From Hyphomicrobiales bacterium (lineage in GTDB: Bacteria; Pseudomonadota; Alphaproteobacteria; Rhizobiales; Xanthobacteraceae), in contig JAFKKM010000026.1 in NCBI GenBank assembly GCA_017305555.1, positions 1-64,000 of the forward strand: 64,000 bases of DNA, written 5' to 3'. Each line of letters opens with the position of its first letter. Position 1 is the first letter of the stretch. The notes under the pieces are model-generated. The model worked only from the letters and a program-made list of their open reading frames with translations, did not search any database and had not been told where the DNA came from. Of the stretch, positions 27,210 to 35,572 are shown in pieces. A program made the position numbers and the translations under genes.

Positions 27210-28745
27210 TTATGCCTCCCGGGAGGCCTCAGGCTTGGCGGCGGATGCCTTCGCCTTGCCCGACGATTTGCTTGGTTGCTCGACCGTCAACTCGGCAGGT
27301 TGTGGAGTGGTTGCTCCGGCGGATGCCTCCGCGACCGGCGGCAACGCCTCGATTTCCTCCAGCGCCTTCTTCAGGTGCGCGATGAGTTCGTAGGACTCGT
27401 CCTGCGACAACACGCGTCGGCACGCCGTCAAGCCGAAGTCCAGAAGCCCGGCGTAGCTCTGCACCGTGATGTTCAGCGCGCTGCCGTGGTACGGGATCGA
27501 AACCGGGAAATAATGAAGCATCCGCGCACCGGCCATGAACAACTGCATCGGCGGACCGGGAACGTTGGAGATCAGGACGTTGCCGGCGGCCGGAACGCGG
27601 CTCGCCAGATTGGACCGCCCGAGCAACGAAGCAAGCCCGGTCATCAGCCACGGCGCACCGGTGATCGGCACGTTCATTCCGAGCACCGGCTTCAATTCCC
27701 GCACCACCGCTTTCGCCGCTTCCGACGAATTGTGGATGGCCTTGAAGCGATCGGGCAGATTTTTGATGTCGGTCGCGAGATCGACACGAACCGCCGACAC
27801 CTGGTTGTTCATCGCACTGTCGCCCTCGGTGCGCAGGCTGACCGGCACCATCGCGATCAACGGCTCCTTCGGCAGCAGATTACGTTCCTTGAGGAAGCGA
27901 TGCAGCGCGATCGAGCACATCGCCATCACGATGGTATTGACCGTGCCACCGACCCGCTTGCCGAGCTCTTTGACATCCGCCAGCGGCACCGACATCGTCG
28001 AGTAAGAGCGCTGGTTGGTGATCGAGTCATTGAAGATGGTCTTGGGCGCGAGACCGAGATTGAGCTGGCGCTCGCCCTGCGGCACGCGCTGGCTGGCAAT
28101 CACATTGGCGGCCGTGCTGAACGCCTTGGCTGCGGTCGGCAGCGCTTCGGCGATCTTGCGATACTGCTGCGCCGCATTGGTCGCGGCAGCTTGCAGCAGT
28201 TCCGTGACGCCGAGCTGGTACTGCCCCGTGGTTCGCTTGCGGCGCGGCGGCGGCACTTCGCGGATCTTCGGCGATGTATCGTAGAGAACCTTTGCCAGTT
28301 CGACGCCGGCCTTGCCATCGACGCCGGAGTGATGCGCCTTGGTGTAGAAGGCAACCTGACCATTCTCGAGGCCGTCGATCACGTACATCTCCCACAGCGG
28401 GCGGCTGCGGTCGAGAAGCGTCGAATGCAGCCGCGCGATGAGCTGCTCGAGCTGCGCCATGGTGCCGGGGCGACGCAGCGTCACGGTGCGCACATGATAG
28501 TCGAGATCGATGTCGTCGTCCTCGATCCAGACCGGCTCTGCCAATTCGAACGGCATCGGCGCCAGCTTGCGCGTCAGCACCGTCGCCAGATGAAGCCGCT
28601 TGCCGAGCATCGCCTTGACGTCTTCGTAGTAGTCGCCGTCATACCCCTCGGGCAATTCGAACAGCATCAGGCTGCCGACGTGCATCGGCGTTTCCGGCGT
28701 TTCGAAATGCAGGAATGATGCGTCCATGCTGCTGAGTTGGTCCAT
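27210..28745 (-). CDS. Wax ester synthase/diacylglycerol acyltransferase (WS/DGAT)
   Basis: This 511-residue protein is of the bacterial WS/DGAT family, which esterifies fatty alcohols or diacylglycerol with acyl-CoA to make storage lipids. The catalytic HHxxxDG motif is present as HHSGVDG (His138, His139, Asp143), and the start MDQLSSMDASFLHFET is typical. The C-terminal 40 residues are low in complexity (A, E, S, K, P). ATG 28745 follows GGGAGG; the upstream extension to 28802 is not family-like. It lies 149 bp after an acyl-CoA ligase gene and in the same direction as SDR, phasin and hydrolase genes, which suggests a neutral-lipid module. Whether it makes wax esters or triacylglycerol cannot be told. 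Confidence 0.92.
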   Translation of the reverse strand: MDQLSSMDASFLHFETPETPMHVGSLMLFELPEGYDGDYYEDVKAMLGKRLHLATVLTRKLAPMPFELAEPVWIEDDDIDLDYHVRTVTLRRPGTMAQLEQLIARLHSTLLDRSRPLWEMYVIDGLENGQVAFYTKAHHSGVDGKAGVELAKVLYDTSPKIREVPPPRRKRTTGQYQLGVTELLQAAATNAAQQYRKIAEALPTAAKAFSTAANVIASQRVPQGERQLNLGLAPKTIFNDSITNQRSYSTMSVPLADVKELGKRVGGTVNTIVMAMCSIALHRFLKERNLLPKEPLIAMVPVSLRTEGDSAMNNQVSAVRVDLATDIKNLPDRFKAIHNSSEAAKAVVRELKPVLGMNVPITGAPWLMTGLASLLGRSNLASRVPAAGNVLISNVPGPPMQLFMAGARMLHYFPVSIPYHGSALNITVQSYAGLLDFGLTACRRVLSQDESYELIAHLKKALEEIEALPPVAEASAGATTPQPAELTVEQPSKSSGKAKASAAKPEASREA

Positions 28746-28894
28746 CGCCGTGCCTCCCTCATGCGAACGTTGCTTCCGTTCGCTTCCGTTTATGCCTTGC
28801 ACTTCGCATCACCGGACGAAGTGTCATCTCGGAGCCGGATGCCGACGTCGCCGTCCGCATCCGGCATCGTTAGAACGCGACCGCCAGACGCCGG

Positions 28895-30604
28895 CTAGGA
28901 CGCCTTCTTCTCTTCCTCGTCGTAGAGGTCTTTCTTCGAAATCTTTCCAACCGCGGTTTTCGGCAGTTCACCGCGGATATCGAGTGCGTGAATCATCTCA
29001 TGCTTGCCGAGCTTGTCCTTCAGGAAACCCTGAAGCTCCTTCAGCGTGAACGCAGCCGCGCCCGCTTTGAGCTTGACGAAGGCTTTCGGCGATTGGCCGC
29101 GATACTCGTCAGCGATGCCGATGACCGCCACTTCCTCGACCGACGGATGCTGGTAGACCGCTTCCTCAAGCACGCGCGGATAGACGTTGAAGCCGCCGCA
29201 CAGCAGCATGTCCTTGGTCCGGTCGACGATATAGACGTAGCCGTCCTGGTCCATGTAGCCGACGTCACCGGTGCGCATGAAGCCGTCGGCGGTCATGACG
29301 TCCGCGGTGGCGTCGGGCTTCTTCCAATAGCCCTTCATCACGTTCGGCCCCTTGATGCACAACTCGCCGGTCTGGCCGAGCGCAACGTAGGTGACGTTGT
29401 CGCTGGTATCGAGGAACTTGATGCTGATGCCCGGGCTTGGAACGCCGCACGAACCGGCGCGCGGCTCGTTGGTGACTGGCGTGAAGGTTCCTGTCGGCGA
29501 CGTTTCCGTCATACCCCAACCCTCTGCGAGCCGACAGCCGGTCAATTTCTCGAAGCTACGCTGGACTTCCAGCGGCAGCGGCGCGCCACCGGAATTGCAC
29601 CACTTCAACGAAGTCAGGTCAACCTTACCCGCGTCGGGATGATTGAGCACCGCGACAAACATCGTCGGCACGCCGGGGAACGCGGTGATCTTCTTCTCCA
29701 CCAGATCCTTGACCACTGTGTCGATATCGAAACGGATGTGCTGATAGAGTTCGGCGCCGATGCGCACGCCGAGCAGCATGTTGACGGTCAGCGCGTAGAT
29801 GTGGAACGGCGGCAGCACCCCAAGCAAACGCTCATTGCCTTCGTCCAGCGTCGGCGGATCGGTCCGTGTCGTCTCGACGCATTGATTGGTCGCCGACGTC
29901 AGGTTGCCGTGCGTCAGCATCGCGCCCTTCGGCAAGCCGGTGGTGCCGCCAGTATATTGCAGCAGCGCGATCGCATCGGTCAGATCGGTGATCGGATAGC
30001 TGCGGTAGATGCCGTCGTTATCGAGCAGCGCCTGGAAGGTCAGATGCTTGTCGTCATTCGCGACGCTAGCGAGTTGCTTGGTCGCCTGCATCTGCGCATT
30101 AACCGCCTGCGGATTTCCGGACATTTCTGCGACATTGCCGACGATCAGCTTCTTGAGGCGCGTGTGGCCCAGCATCGGCGCCATCTGCGGATACAGCGCG
30201 GCCAGATCGAGCGTGACCAGGAAATCGGTCTGGCTGTCCTCGATTTTGTGCTCAAGCACCTTGGCAGCGTCGAGCGGAGAATAATTGACGACCGTACCGC
30301 CGGCTTTCAACACACCGAACAGGCTGATGAGGTAGTGCGGCGTATTCGCCAGATACAGACCGACGTGAATGCCCGGCCCGACCCCGAGCTTCTGCAAGCC
30401 CGCGGCAGCACGATTGGCGAGATCGTTCAGTTCGGCGAAGGTGATCTTGCGCCCCATGAAGTCGATCGCGGGATTATTGGGCCATTTCGCCGCGGCATCT
30501 TCAAGGATCTGCTGAACGGGCGTGGGCGAAATGTCAGCGTCCCATTTGACACCGGGCGGATACGACTTGATCCAGGGCATGTCACCGAGCGACATATCGT
30601 TCAT
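28895..30604 (-). CDS. Long-chain fatty-acid-CoA ligase (FadD-like)
   Basis: This 569-residue AMP-forming acyl-CoA synthetase has the P-loop YTGGTTGLPKGA, the motif GWGMTETSP, and the C-terminal lysine motif (LPKTAVGKISKKDL). It activates a fatty acid with ATP to acyl-AMP and then acyl-CoA in the cytoplasm. It starts at ATG 30604 behind GGGAGGATTATAG. The order hydrolase-phasin-SDR-ligase-WS/DGAT on the minus strand suggests that it supplies acyl-CoA to the acyltransferase or handles acids released by the hydrolase. Chain-length preference is unknown. The gaps to neighbours are 35 bp (SDR) and 149 bp (WS/DGAT). Confidence 0.92.
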   Translation of the reverse strand: MNDMSLGDMPWIKSYPPGVKWDADISPTPVQQILEDAAAKWPNNPAIDFMGRKITFAELNDLANRAAAGLQKLGVGPGIHVGLYLANTPHYLISLFGVLKAGGTVVNYSPLDAAKVLEHKIEDSQTDFLVTLDLAALYPQMAPMLGHTRLKKLIVGNVAEMSGNPQAVNAQMQATKQLASVANDDKHLTFQALLDNDGIYRSYPITDLTDAIALLQYTGGTTGLPKGAMLTHGNLTSATNQCVETTRTDPPTLDEGNERLLGVLPPFHIYALTVNMLLGVRIGAELYQHIRFDIDTVVKDLVEKKITAFPGVPTMFVAVLNHPDAGKVDLTSLKWCNSGGAPLPLEVQRSFEKLTGCRLAEGWGMTETSPTGTFTPVTNEPRAGSCGVPSPGISIKFLDTSDNVTYVALGQTGELCIKGPNVMKGYWKKPDATADVMTADGFMRTGDVGYMDQDGYVYIVDRTKDMLLCGGFNVYPRVLEEAVYQHPSVEEVAVIGIADEYRGQSPKAFVKLKAGAAAFTLKELQGFLKDKLGKHEMIHALDIRGELPKTAVGKISKKDLYDEEEKKAS

Positions 30605-30639
30605 CTATAATCCTCCCGTTTCTTCTGTCTCACGTATGC

Positions 30640-31407
30640 TCAAACTGCCGTCAGCCCGCCGTCCACCGCGAGCGTCTGTCCGGTGATGAAAGCGCAGGCG
30701 TCGGACGCGAACAGCGCCGTCACGCCTTTCAAATCCTCCGGCCCGCCGCCGCGATTCATCGGCGCCATCTGCGCGGTCGATGTCTCGCCGAGCCGCTCCG
30801 TCATCTTGGTCGGGAAATAGCCCGGCGCGATGGCGTTAACGTTGATGCCGTACCTCGCCCACTCGTTGGCGAGCGTGCGCGTCATGTTCACCACCGCCCC
30901 CTTGCTGGCGTTGTAGGCAAGCGTGGGAATGTCGTCGGCATAGGTGCCGGTGAGGCCCTGGATCGATGCGATATTGATCACCTTGCCGCTCTGGCGCGGC
31001 ACCATGCAGCGCCGACCGACTTCCTGCGTCGCGACGAAGATCGCGGTGACGTTCAGGGTGATAACCTTGTTCCAACCATCCATCGAATGGTCGATGGTCG
31101 ACGCGCCCCAGGACGTGCCGGCATTGTTGACGAGAATGTCGATCGGCCCGAGCGCGGCAATCACCTGCTCTACCATCGGCGGAATGGTCGCCAGTTGTCC
31201 CATGTCGCACACCAGCGGCAGCGCTTCGATGCCGAGCGATTTCAGATGTGCGGCGGCGGCGTCGAGTTCATCACGCTTGCGCGCGGTGATCGCGACTTTC
31301 GCGCCGAGTTCGCCCAGCACCTCGGCCATCTGCAAACCGAGGCCACGCGAACCGCCCGTGACCAGCGCCACACGTCCCGACAGATCCTGCAACTTGGCCA
31401 GACTCAT
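30640..31407 (-). CDS. Short-chain dehydrogenase/reductase
   Basis: This 255-residue classical SDR has the cofactor motif TGGSRGLG, the VNNAG motif, catalytic Ser in ASIQG and YxxxK in YNASKGA, and the typical C-terminal TGQTLAVDGG. The pattern resembles gluconate 5-dehydrogenase and 3-oxoacyl reductases. ATG 31407 (MSLAKLQDL) follows GGAGGTCGCA and is preferred over GTG 31419. It lies between the phasin gene (135 bp upstream) and the acyl-CoA ligase gene (35 bp downstream) and may reduce a 3-ketoacyl or aldehyde intermediate of the lipid module. This role is inferred from position only. Confidence 0.88.
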   Translation of the reverse strand: MSLAKLQDLSGRVALVTGGSRGLGLQMAEVLGELGAKVAITARKRDELDAAAAHLKSLGIEALPLVCDMGQLATIPPMVEQVIAALGPIDILVNNAGTSWGASTIDHSMDGWNKVITLNVTAIFVATQEVGRRCMVPRQSGKVINIASIQGLTGTYADDIPTLAYNASKGAVVNMTRTLANEWARYGINVNAIAPGYFPTKMTERLGETSTAQMAPMNRGGGPEDLKGVTALFASDACAFITGQTLAVDGGLTAV

Positions 31408-31542
31408 TGCGACCTCCACTCACGATGACCCGATCGCGAACGGCAAGCGATCGCGTCATCAGCGTTTCGTACCCTTGAAGTCATTGCCGCGCCGCGGCGC
31501 CGGTTGCGGTCTTGATTTGCCGCATTGACCGGAATGGCAGCT

Positions 31543-31995
31543 CTATTTCGGCTGCAATAGCTTTTGCAGGTTGGCCATGTTCTCTTGCATCCGTTCCTGC
31601 ACGACCTTCCACGCGTTGGTATGCGCCTGCATTTCCAACTGGGTCAGCTCGCGGAAATTCGCGACGGCCTTCTCGACGCCTTGCTTGGCGATATCGGCCT
31701 GCTTCGACAGCACGTCCGTGCCGGTCATGTTGCCGGCCAGATTTTGAACGGCGGCCTGCCACTCCGCGAAGGTCTCGCCGAGGATTTCATTGCGCCGCTC
31801 GATCAGTGCGCGAATGCCTTCATTGGCCTGCCGGTTCGCCTCGACCAGCGCCTCCATATCCTTGCGCTGCCATTCGACAAGTGCCGCGATATCGACGTTC
31901 GGCAGCTTGTACTTCTCGACCATCTGCTTGAAATCATCCAGCCACGGCATCATGCCGGCGAGGCCGCTGTCGGATTTGCTGTTATTGTCTGCCAT
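31543..31995 (-). CDS. Phasin family protein (storage granule surface)
   Basis: This 150-residue protein is almost entirely predicted amphipathic helix (from VDIAALVEWQRKDMEAL to VVQERMQENMANLQKLL), matching the phasin fold that coats polyhydroxyalkanoate granules. A long frame continues upstream to 32532, but ATG 31995 (MADNNSKSDSG) follows GGGAGGACATC and is the proper start. Its presence beside a hydrolase, SDR, acyl-CoA ligase and WS/DGAT suggests a storage-lipid or polyester function in the cytoplasm. No PHA synthase gene is in the window. It lies 59 bp after the hydrolase gene, so the two are probably co-transcribed from the motif-bearing promoter at 32960-33000. Confidence 0.87.
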   Translation of the reverse strand: MADNNSKSDSGLAGMMPWLDDFKQMVEKYKLPNVDIAALVEWQRKDMEALVEANRQANEGIRALIERRNEILGETFAEWQAAVQNLAGNMTGTDVLSKQADIAKQGVEKAVANFRELTQLEMQAHTNAWKVVQERMQENMANLQKLLQPK

Positions 31996-32054
31996 GATGA
32001 TGTCCTCCCTTTGATCTCGCTCATCGCACCGCGAATGCGACGGTGAGCGGCCGA

Positions 32055-32867
32055 CTAAGCCGCGAACGGCTCGGCTTGCAGCAGACGCGCATAGTCGTCG
32101 TCCCCGCGGTTCGGATCGGGATAGATCAGCCCGCGGAGACCGCCGCGATCGAACGGCGACCATTCCCCTTCCTTCTGCGCGAGACGATCCGCGATGGCGT
32201 ACAGCACCGCCGGATGATGCCCGAGGCCGCAGTGGCTGCCTTCGACCTCGATGTTCTGCGTCGTGGTCGCCTCCTGCTCGCGGCATCCCTGCCAGGCGAC
32301 AATGCCGTCGGTGCGCGAATAGATCGCCGTGCTCGGCACCGGCGGCGGCAGCTTCATGGCTTCGCGCTCCGGCCAATCGTCGACCTTGCGTTCGCTGAGA
32401 TACTCGTAAAGTCGCCAGGCGTTGCTGGCCTTCGGCTCGCTGGCGAACGGGCTGCCGAGCGTGATCACCTGACGGACCAGCGACGGCGAACGCCGCGCCA
32501 GCTCGCGCGCGAACACACCGCCGAGGCTCCATCCGATCAGGCTGACTTTCTGCTGATAACGATCCGCGAGTTCAGCAAGGCGCGCATCCATCGCGTCTTC
32601 GACGCCAGGACGTGGACCGCGATTGGGGCCGAGCTTCCAGCCGTGCGCGGCGTAGCCTTGCGCCTTCAGATAAGTACGCAGCGGCCGTGTCGAGGAATCG
32701 CTGGCGGACAAGCCCGGAAGCACCAGCACCGGATGACCGTCGCCGCGCGGTGCGCGGCGCAGCAGCGGATAGAGCGCGAAGAATGCTTGCAGTTCCCAGA
32801 TGCCGCGCATCTCGAGTGCCAACAGCAACTTCGAGGGTGGCTTCTTGCTATTCGCGGCGATCTCCAT
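32055..32867 (-). CDS. Alpha/beta hydrolase of the granule/lipid module
   Basis: This 270-residue protein has the alpha/beta-hydrolase fold: VLVLPGLSASD, nucleophile elbow GWSLGG, ITLGSPFA after it, and the late histidine in GSHCGLGHHP. It is a paralog of the hydrolase at 21433-22206. It starts at ATG 32867 behind GAGGGAACG. It is the first gene of the minus-strand series leading to phasin, SDR, acyl-CoA ligase and WS/DGAT. Its promoter carries the 41-bp motif shared with the AraC gene and the acetoacetate-decarboxylase-like gene, so it belongs to that regulon. Hydrolysis of a storage ester or polyester is inferred from the neighbours, not shown. Confidence 0.85.
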   Translation of the reverse strand: MEIAANSKKPPSKLLLALEMRGIWELQAFFALYPLLRRAPRGDGHPVLVLPGLSASDSSTRPLRTYLKAQGYAAHGWKLGPNRGPRPGVEDAMDARLAELADRYQQKVSLIGWSLGGVFARELARRSPSLVRQVITLGSPFASEPKASNAWRLYEYLSERKVDDWPEREAMKLPPPVPSTAIYSRTDGIVAWQGCREQEATTTQNIEVEGSHCGLGHHPAVLYAIADRLAQKEGEWSPFDRGGLRGLIYPDPNRGDDDYARLLQAEPFAA

Positions 32868-32959
32868 GTCGAACGTTCCCTCATGTTCGTGCGGTTAACC
32901 CGCATTGATGCCGTTAAATCTGCAGCGTGATGAAACGCTAGCGAGCGTGCGAATGACGT

Positions 32960-33000
32960 GAAAGGTGCGATTGGCCCATCACAGCGGTTACTTTGGGACA
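32960..33000 (-). promoter_or_regulatory. 41-bp bipartite motif, copy 1 (hydrolase promoter)
   Basis: On the minus strand: TGTCC at 33000-32996, 25 bp, then TCGCACCTTTC ending at 32960. A -10-like TAGCGT lies 23 bp past CACC (32935-32940), 67 bp before the hydrolase ATG. The motif overlaps the last codons and stop of the AraC gene. Confidence 0.75.
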
Positions 33001-34064
33001 AAATTTTGTGTGTGCGTCGCAGCAGTCACAATATCTTTGCCGTTGCGGAACGCCGACGGGCTTTTGCGTGTCCAGCGCGCGAACGCGTGACGGAAATTCG
33101 CGGCATCGCTGTAGTCCAGTCGCGCGGCGATTTCCTCGTTGGTCATCTCGGTGTTGCGCAGATATTCGATCGCGAGTTTCATCCGCACCTCGGCGATGAT
33201 GCGGCGATAGGTGATCTGCTCGGCCTCGAGTTTGCGGCGCAACGTGCGCGGATGCACCGAGAGCCGCGCGGCCATGGTCTCGATGCTGGGAAACCAACCG
33301 GGACGCGCAACCATGGCGCGGCGCAAATCAGCAGCAATGCCACCGTCGCGATTGACGTCATCGAGAAGCGGCTCGCACATGTCGGCCGCCATCACGCAGG
33401 CCGTCGGATCGGGGCTGACCATCGGATGATCGACCCACCCGACGTCAAATTCCATTTCATTGCCGGTCTGCTCGAACAGAACCGGACACTTGAACAGCGC
33501 GTGATACAGATCGACGTGCGGTGGCTGCGGATACGCCGCGCGCAAGCACGAGAAGCGGAACGACGGGCCGTAAATATCGGTGCTGAAGGTCAGGCAGGTC
33601 GCGAAAGCGAATTCCAGCGCAAAGCGATGCACGTCCCTGGCAGAGTTGCGCGACAGCAGCGCTGCGAGTGTATAGGTCGCGGTATCGTCGTCGCGCGAGA
33701 ACGCGACGTCGGCGACCATGCCGAGATGGCGGCTGTATTTGATGGCGAACTCGATGCCCTCCTCGCGGGTCGGGCTGCTGAGTAATGCGTAACCGTACAT
33801 GCCGTAGGCGATGACATGCATCCGCTGTCCGGCGCGAAAAGCGATCGCCGGATCGTTCGACAGCCGGGTCGCATTGCGAAAGACAGTTTCCACCTGACGA
33901 TAGGACACACGAGTGTCGGGCGATCTGAGATCGGCGCTCTTGAGGCCCGTCCCCGTCAACGTGCGCGAGGAGGAGATGCCTTCTTCTTCAAGAACGTCGA
34001 CAACCGCGGCAATCCGCTGCGTCAGATGGATGCGCTGCACGAGATTGGGGGTCGGCCGATACAT
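32988..34064 (-). CDS. AraC-family transcriptional regulator (OruR/ArgR-like ligand domain), paralog 1
   Basis: This 358-residue protein has the N-terminal ligand-binding domain of the AraC subgroup that includes OruR (ISYRQxE-like VSYRQVETVFRNA, then HVIAYGMYGYALLSS) and a C-terminal pair of helix-turn-helix motifs (MAARLSVHPRTLRRKLEAE and EIAARLDYSDAANFRHAF). Regulators of this subgroup commonly activate lipid, wax and organic acid catabolic genes. It starts at ATG 34064. It is closely related to the AraC protein encoded at 34493-35572. Two copies of the 41-bp motif lie upstream and one overlaps its stop codon, so it is a likely activator, and target, of that regulon. Which of the two paralogs binds is not decided. 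Confidence 0.92.
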   Translation of the reverse strand: MYRPTPNLVQRIHLTQRIAAVVDVLEEEGISSSRTLTGTGLKSADLRSPDTRVSYRQVETVFRNATRLSNDPAIAFRAGQRMHVIAYGMYGYALLSSPTREEGIEFAIKYSRHLGMVADVAFSRDDDTATYTLAALLSRNSARDVHRFALEFAFATCLTFSTDIYGPSFRFSCLRAAYPQPPHVDLYHALFKCPVLFEQTGNEMEFDVGWVDHPMVSPDPTACVMAADMCEPLLDDVNRDGGIAADLRRAMVARPGWFPSIETMAARLSVHPRTLRRKLEAEQITYRRIIAEVRMKLAIEYLRNTEMTNEEIAARLDYSDAANFRHAFARWTRKSPSAFRNGKDIVTAATHTQNFVPK

Positions 34065-34172
34065 GCTTCAGCGTTCCTCCTGCATTCAGGACATCGTCCG
34101 GCATCACGATGCCGCGTTCATTGCGATCGATCACGACCGCACGCATGAGGCTAGCGGCAGGTTTTTCGGCTT

Positions 34173-34213
34173 GGAAGGTGCGATCGATCCAATCTTTGGG
34201 TGAATTACGGACA
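34173..34213 (-). promoter_or_regulatory. 41-bp bipartite motif, copy 2 (AraC promoter)
   Basis: On the minus strand: TGTCC at 34213-34209, 25 bp, then TCGCACCTTCC ending at 34173. A -10-like TAGCCT lies 23 bp past CACC (34148-34153), 84 bp before the AraC ATG at 34064. Confidence 0.75.
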
Positions 34214-34410
34214 GAATGTTGTGCGCCTGCGTAAACGCTGTGCGATGCAACACCAACGTTGGTGGACGCAAGGCTCGTGGACTCACTGGTGCAGCACACC
34301 AATGCGCGAGCATTCGCGTGACGAAAAAAGACCGCCGGTAACGCCAGCGGTCAAGTTTGGGGGAGGAATACGCTGAAGAGCAACGTAGCGTATCGCACCC
34401 CTTCCGATCC

Positions 34411-34451
34411 GAAAGGTGCGATCGAGCCGAATTTCGAGTGAGTTGCGGACA
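34411..34451 (-). promoter_or_regulatory. 41-bp bipartite motif, copy 3 (distal AraC promoter)
   Basis: On the minus strand: TGTCC at 34451-34447, 25 bp, then TCGCACCTTTC ending at 34411. A -10-like TACGCT lies 22 bp past CACC (34387-34392). It sits just past the stop of AraC paralog 2 and would make a long leader into paralog 1. Confidence 0.7.
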
Positions 34452-34492
34452 AGGCGCCGCCAAACGGTAGCGCTGCGGTTCTCGCGTGCGGA

Positions 34493-35572
34493 TCACAGCG
34501 CGCGTGTAGCGCTGCGAAAATCCGACGGACTCTTTCCGGTCCAGCGAATGAATGCATGGCGGAAATTTGCGGCGTCGCTGTAGCCCAGCCGTCCCGCGAT
34601 TTCCTCGTTGGTCATTTGCGTCTTGCGCAGATATTCGATGGCCAACCGCATCCGCACCTCGGCCAGAAGATCGCGATAGGAGGTGCCCTCCGCCTCCAGC
34701 TTGCGTCGCAACGCGCGCGGATACATCTCCAGTTTCTCGGCGATCGTTTCAATGCTTGGATAACGCCCCGGCTGCTCGATCAGAATGCGGCGAATGTCGG
34801 CGGCAATGCCGCCGGTGCGGTTGATCTCGTCCAGCAACTGTTCGCACATCTCCCGCGCCATCTCGTGGGTGCGCGGATCGGCCAACTTCACCGCACGGTC
34901 GTCCCGCAGATGTTCGTAACGGCAACCGGATTGCTGGAACAAAATCGGACACTCGAAGATCCGGCCGTAGATGTCGGCATAAGGAGGCGGCGCGTAATCG
35001 AGGAGCACCCGCGAAAAGACGAAATGCGGCCCGACGCGATCCTTGGTTGCCGTCAGGTGCGCCGCCAGGGCGAACTCGACCGCGAAACGGTGGAGGTCCT
35101 CGGTCGGATTCGGCCAGTGCATCGGATCGAAGGCAACGAACACGGTATCTTCATCGGAAGAGATCGAAAAATCGCAGAACGGCCCGACAACCCGGATATA
35201 CCTCGCCGCGAAATCACGCGCTTCGAGATGGGTTGCGCTGCTCAGCAAGGCATAACCATACATACCATACGCGGTGACGTGCATCCGCTGACCGGCGTGC
35301 AACGCCATGGCAGGATCGTTCGACAGGCGGATCGCGTTGCGAATGACCCGATCAAGTTGCCGGTAGGAGATCTTGGTGGTGTGGCGACTGAGTTGCGGCA
35401 CGGCAAGGCCGGTATCCTCGAGCACCCGGACCGGATCGACGCCCTGCCCCTCGAGCTCGGCCACGACCGCGGCGATGGTATGCGGCGAATACATGCGCTG
35501 CTCGAAGCTCGGCGGCGACTTGTGTGCCGAGTCTTCATTCACCAGCCGATCCGGCTTGTCCATCACAGCCAT
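34493..35572 (-). CDS. AraC-family transcriptional regulator, paralog 2
   Basis: This 359-residue protein has the same layout as paralog 1. The ligand domain includes ISYRQLDRVIRNAIRLSNDPA and HVTAYGMYGYALLSS, and the C-terminal DNA-binding domain has two helix-turn-helix units (IAEKLEMYPRALRRKLEAE and EIAGRLGYSDAANFRHAF). The recognition regions of the two proteins are nearly identical around RxLRRKLEAE and YSDAANFRHAF, so they could bind the same motif. It starts at ATG 35572, with a second possible ATG at 35563. Unlike paralog 1, no copy of the 41-bp motif was found upstream. It probably arose by local duplication and may read a different ligand. Confidence 0.92.
   Translation of the reverse strand: MAVMDKPDRLVNEDSAHKSPPSFEQRMYSPHTIAAVVAELEGQGVDPVRVLEDTGLAVPQLSRHTTKISYRQLDRVIRNAIRLSNDPAMALHAGQRMHVTAYGMYGYALLSSATHLEARDFAARYIRVVGPFCDFSISSDEDTVFVAFDPMHWPNPTEDLHRFAVEFALAAHLTATKDRVGPHFVFSRVLLDYAPPPYADIYGRIFECPILFQQSGCRYEHLRDDRAVKLADPRTHEMAREMCEQLLDEINRTGGIAADIRRILIEQPGRYPSIETIAEKLEMYPRALRRKLEAEGTSYRDLLAEVRMRLAIEYLRKTQMTNEEIAGRLGYSDAANFRHAFIRWTGKSPSDFRSATRAL

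Larger units (their letters stand above)
34065..34492. other. Intergenic region between the two AraC genes
   Basis: This 428-bp gap contains two copies of the 41-bp motif (34173-34213 and 34411-34451), each with a -10-like hexamer directed towards paralog 1. Short frames crossing it have no ribosome site or family likeness and are not called as genes. Confidence 0.65.

Noticed and set aside
34131..34496. A 121-codon minus-strand frame between the AraC genes
   Set aside because: It crosses both promoter motifs and has the composition of a chance frame in GC-rich DNA.
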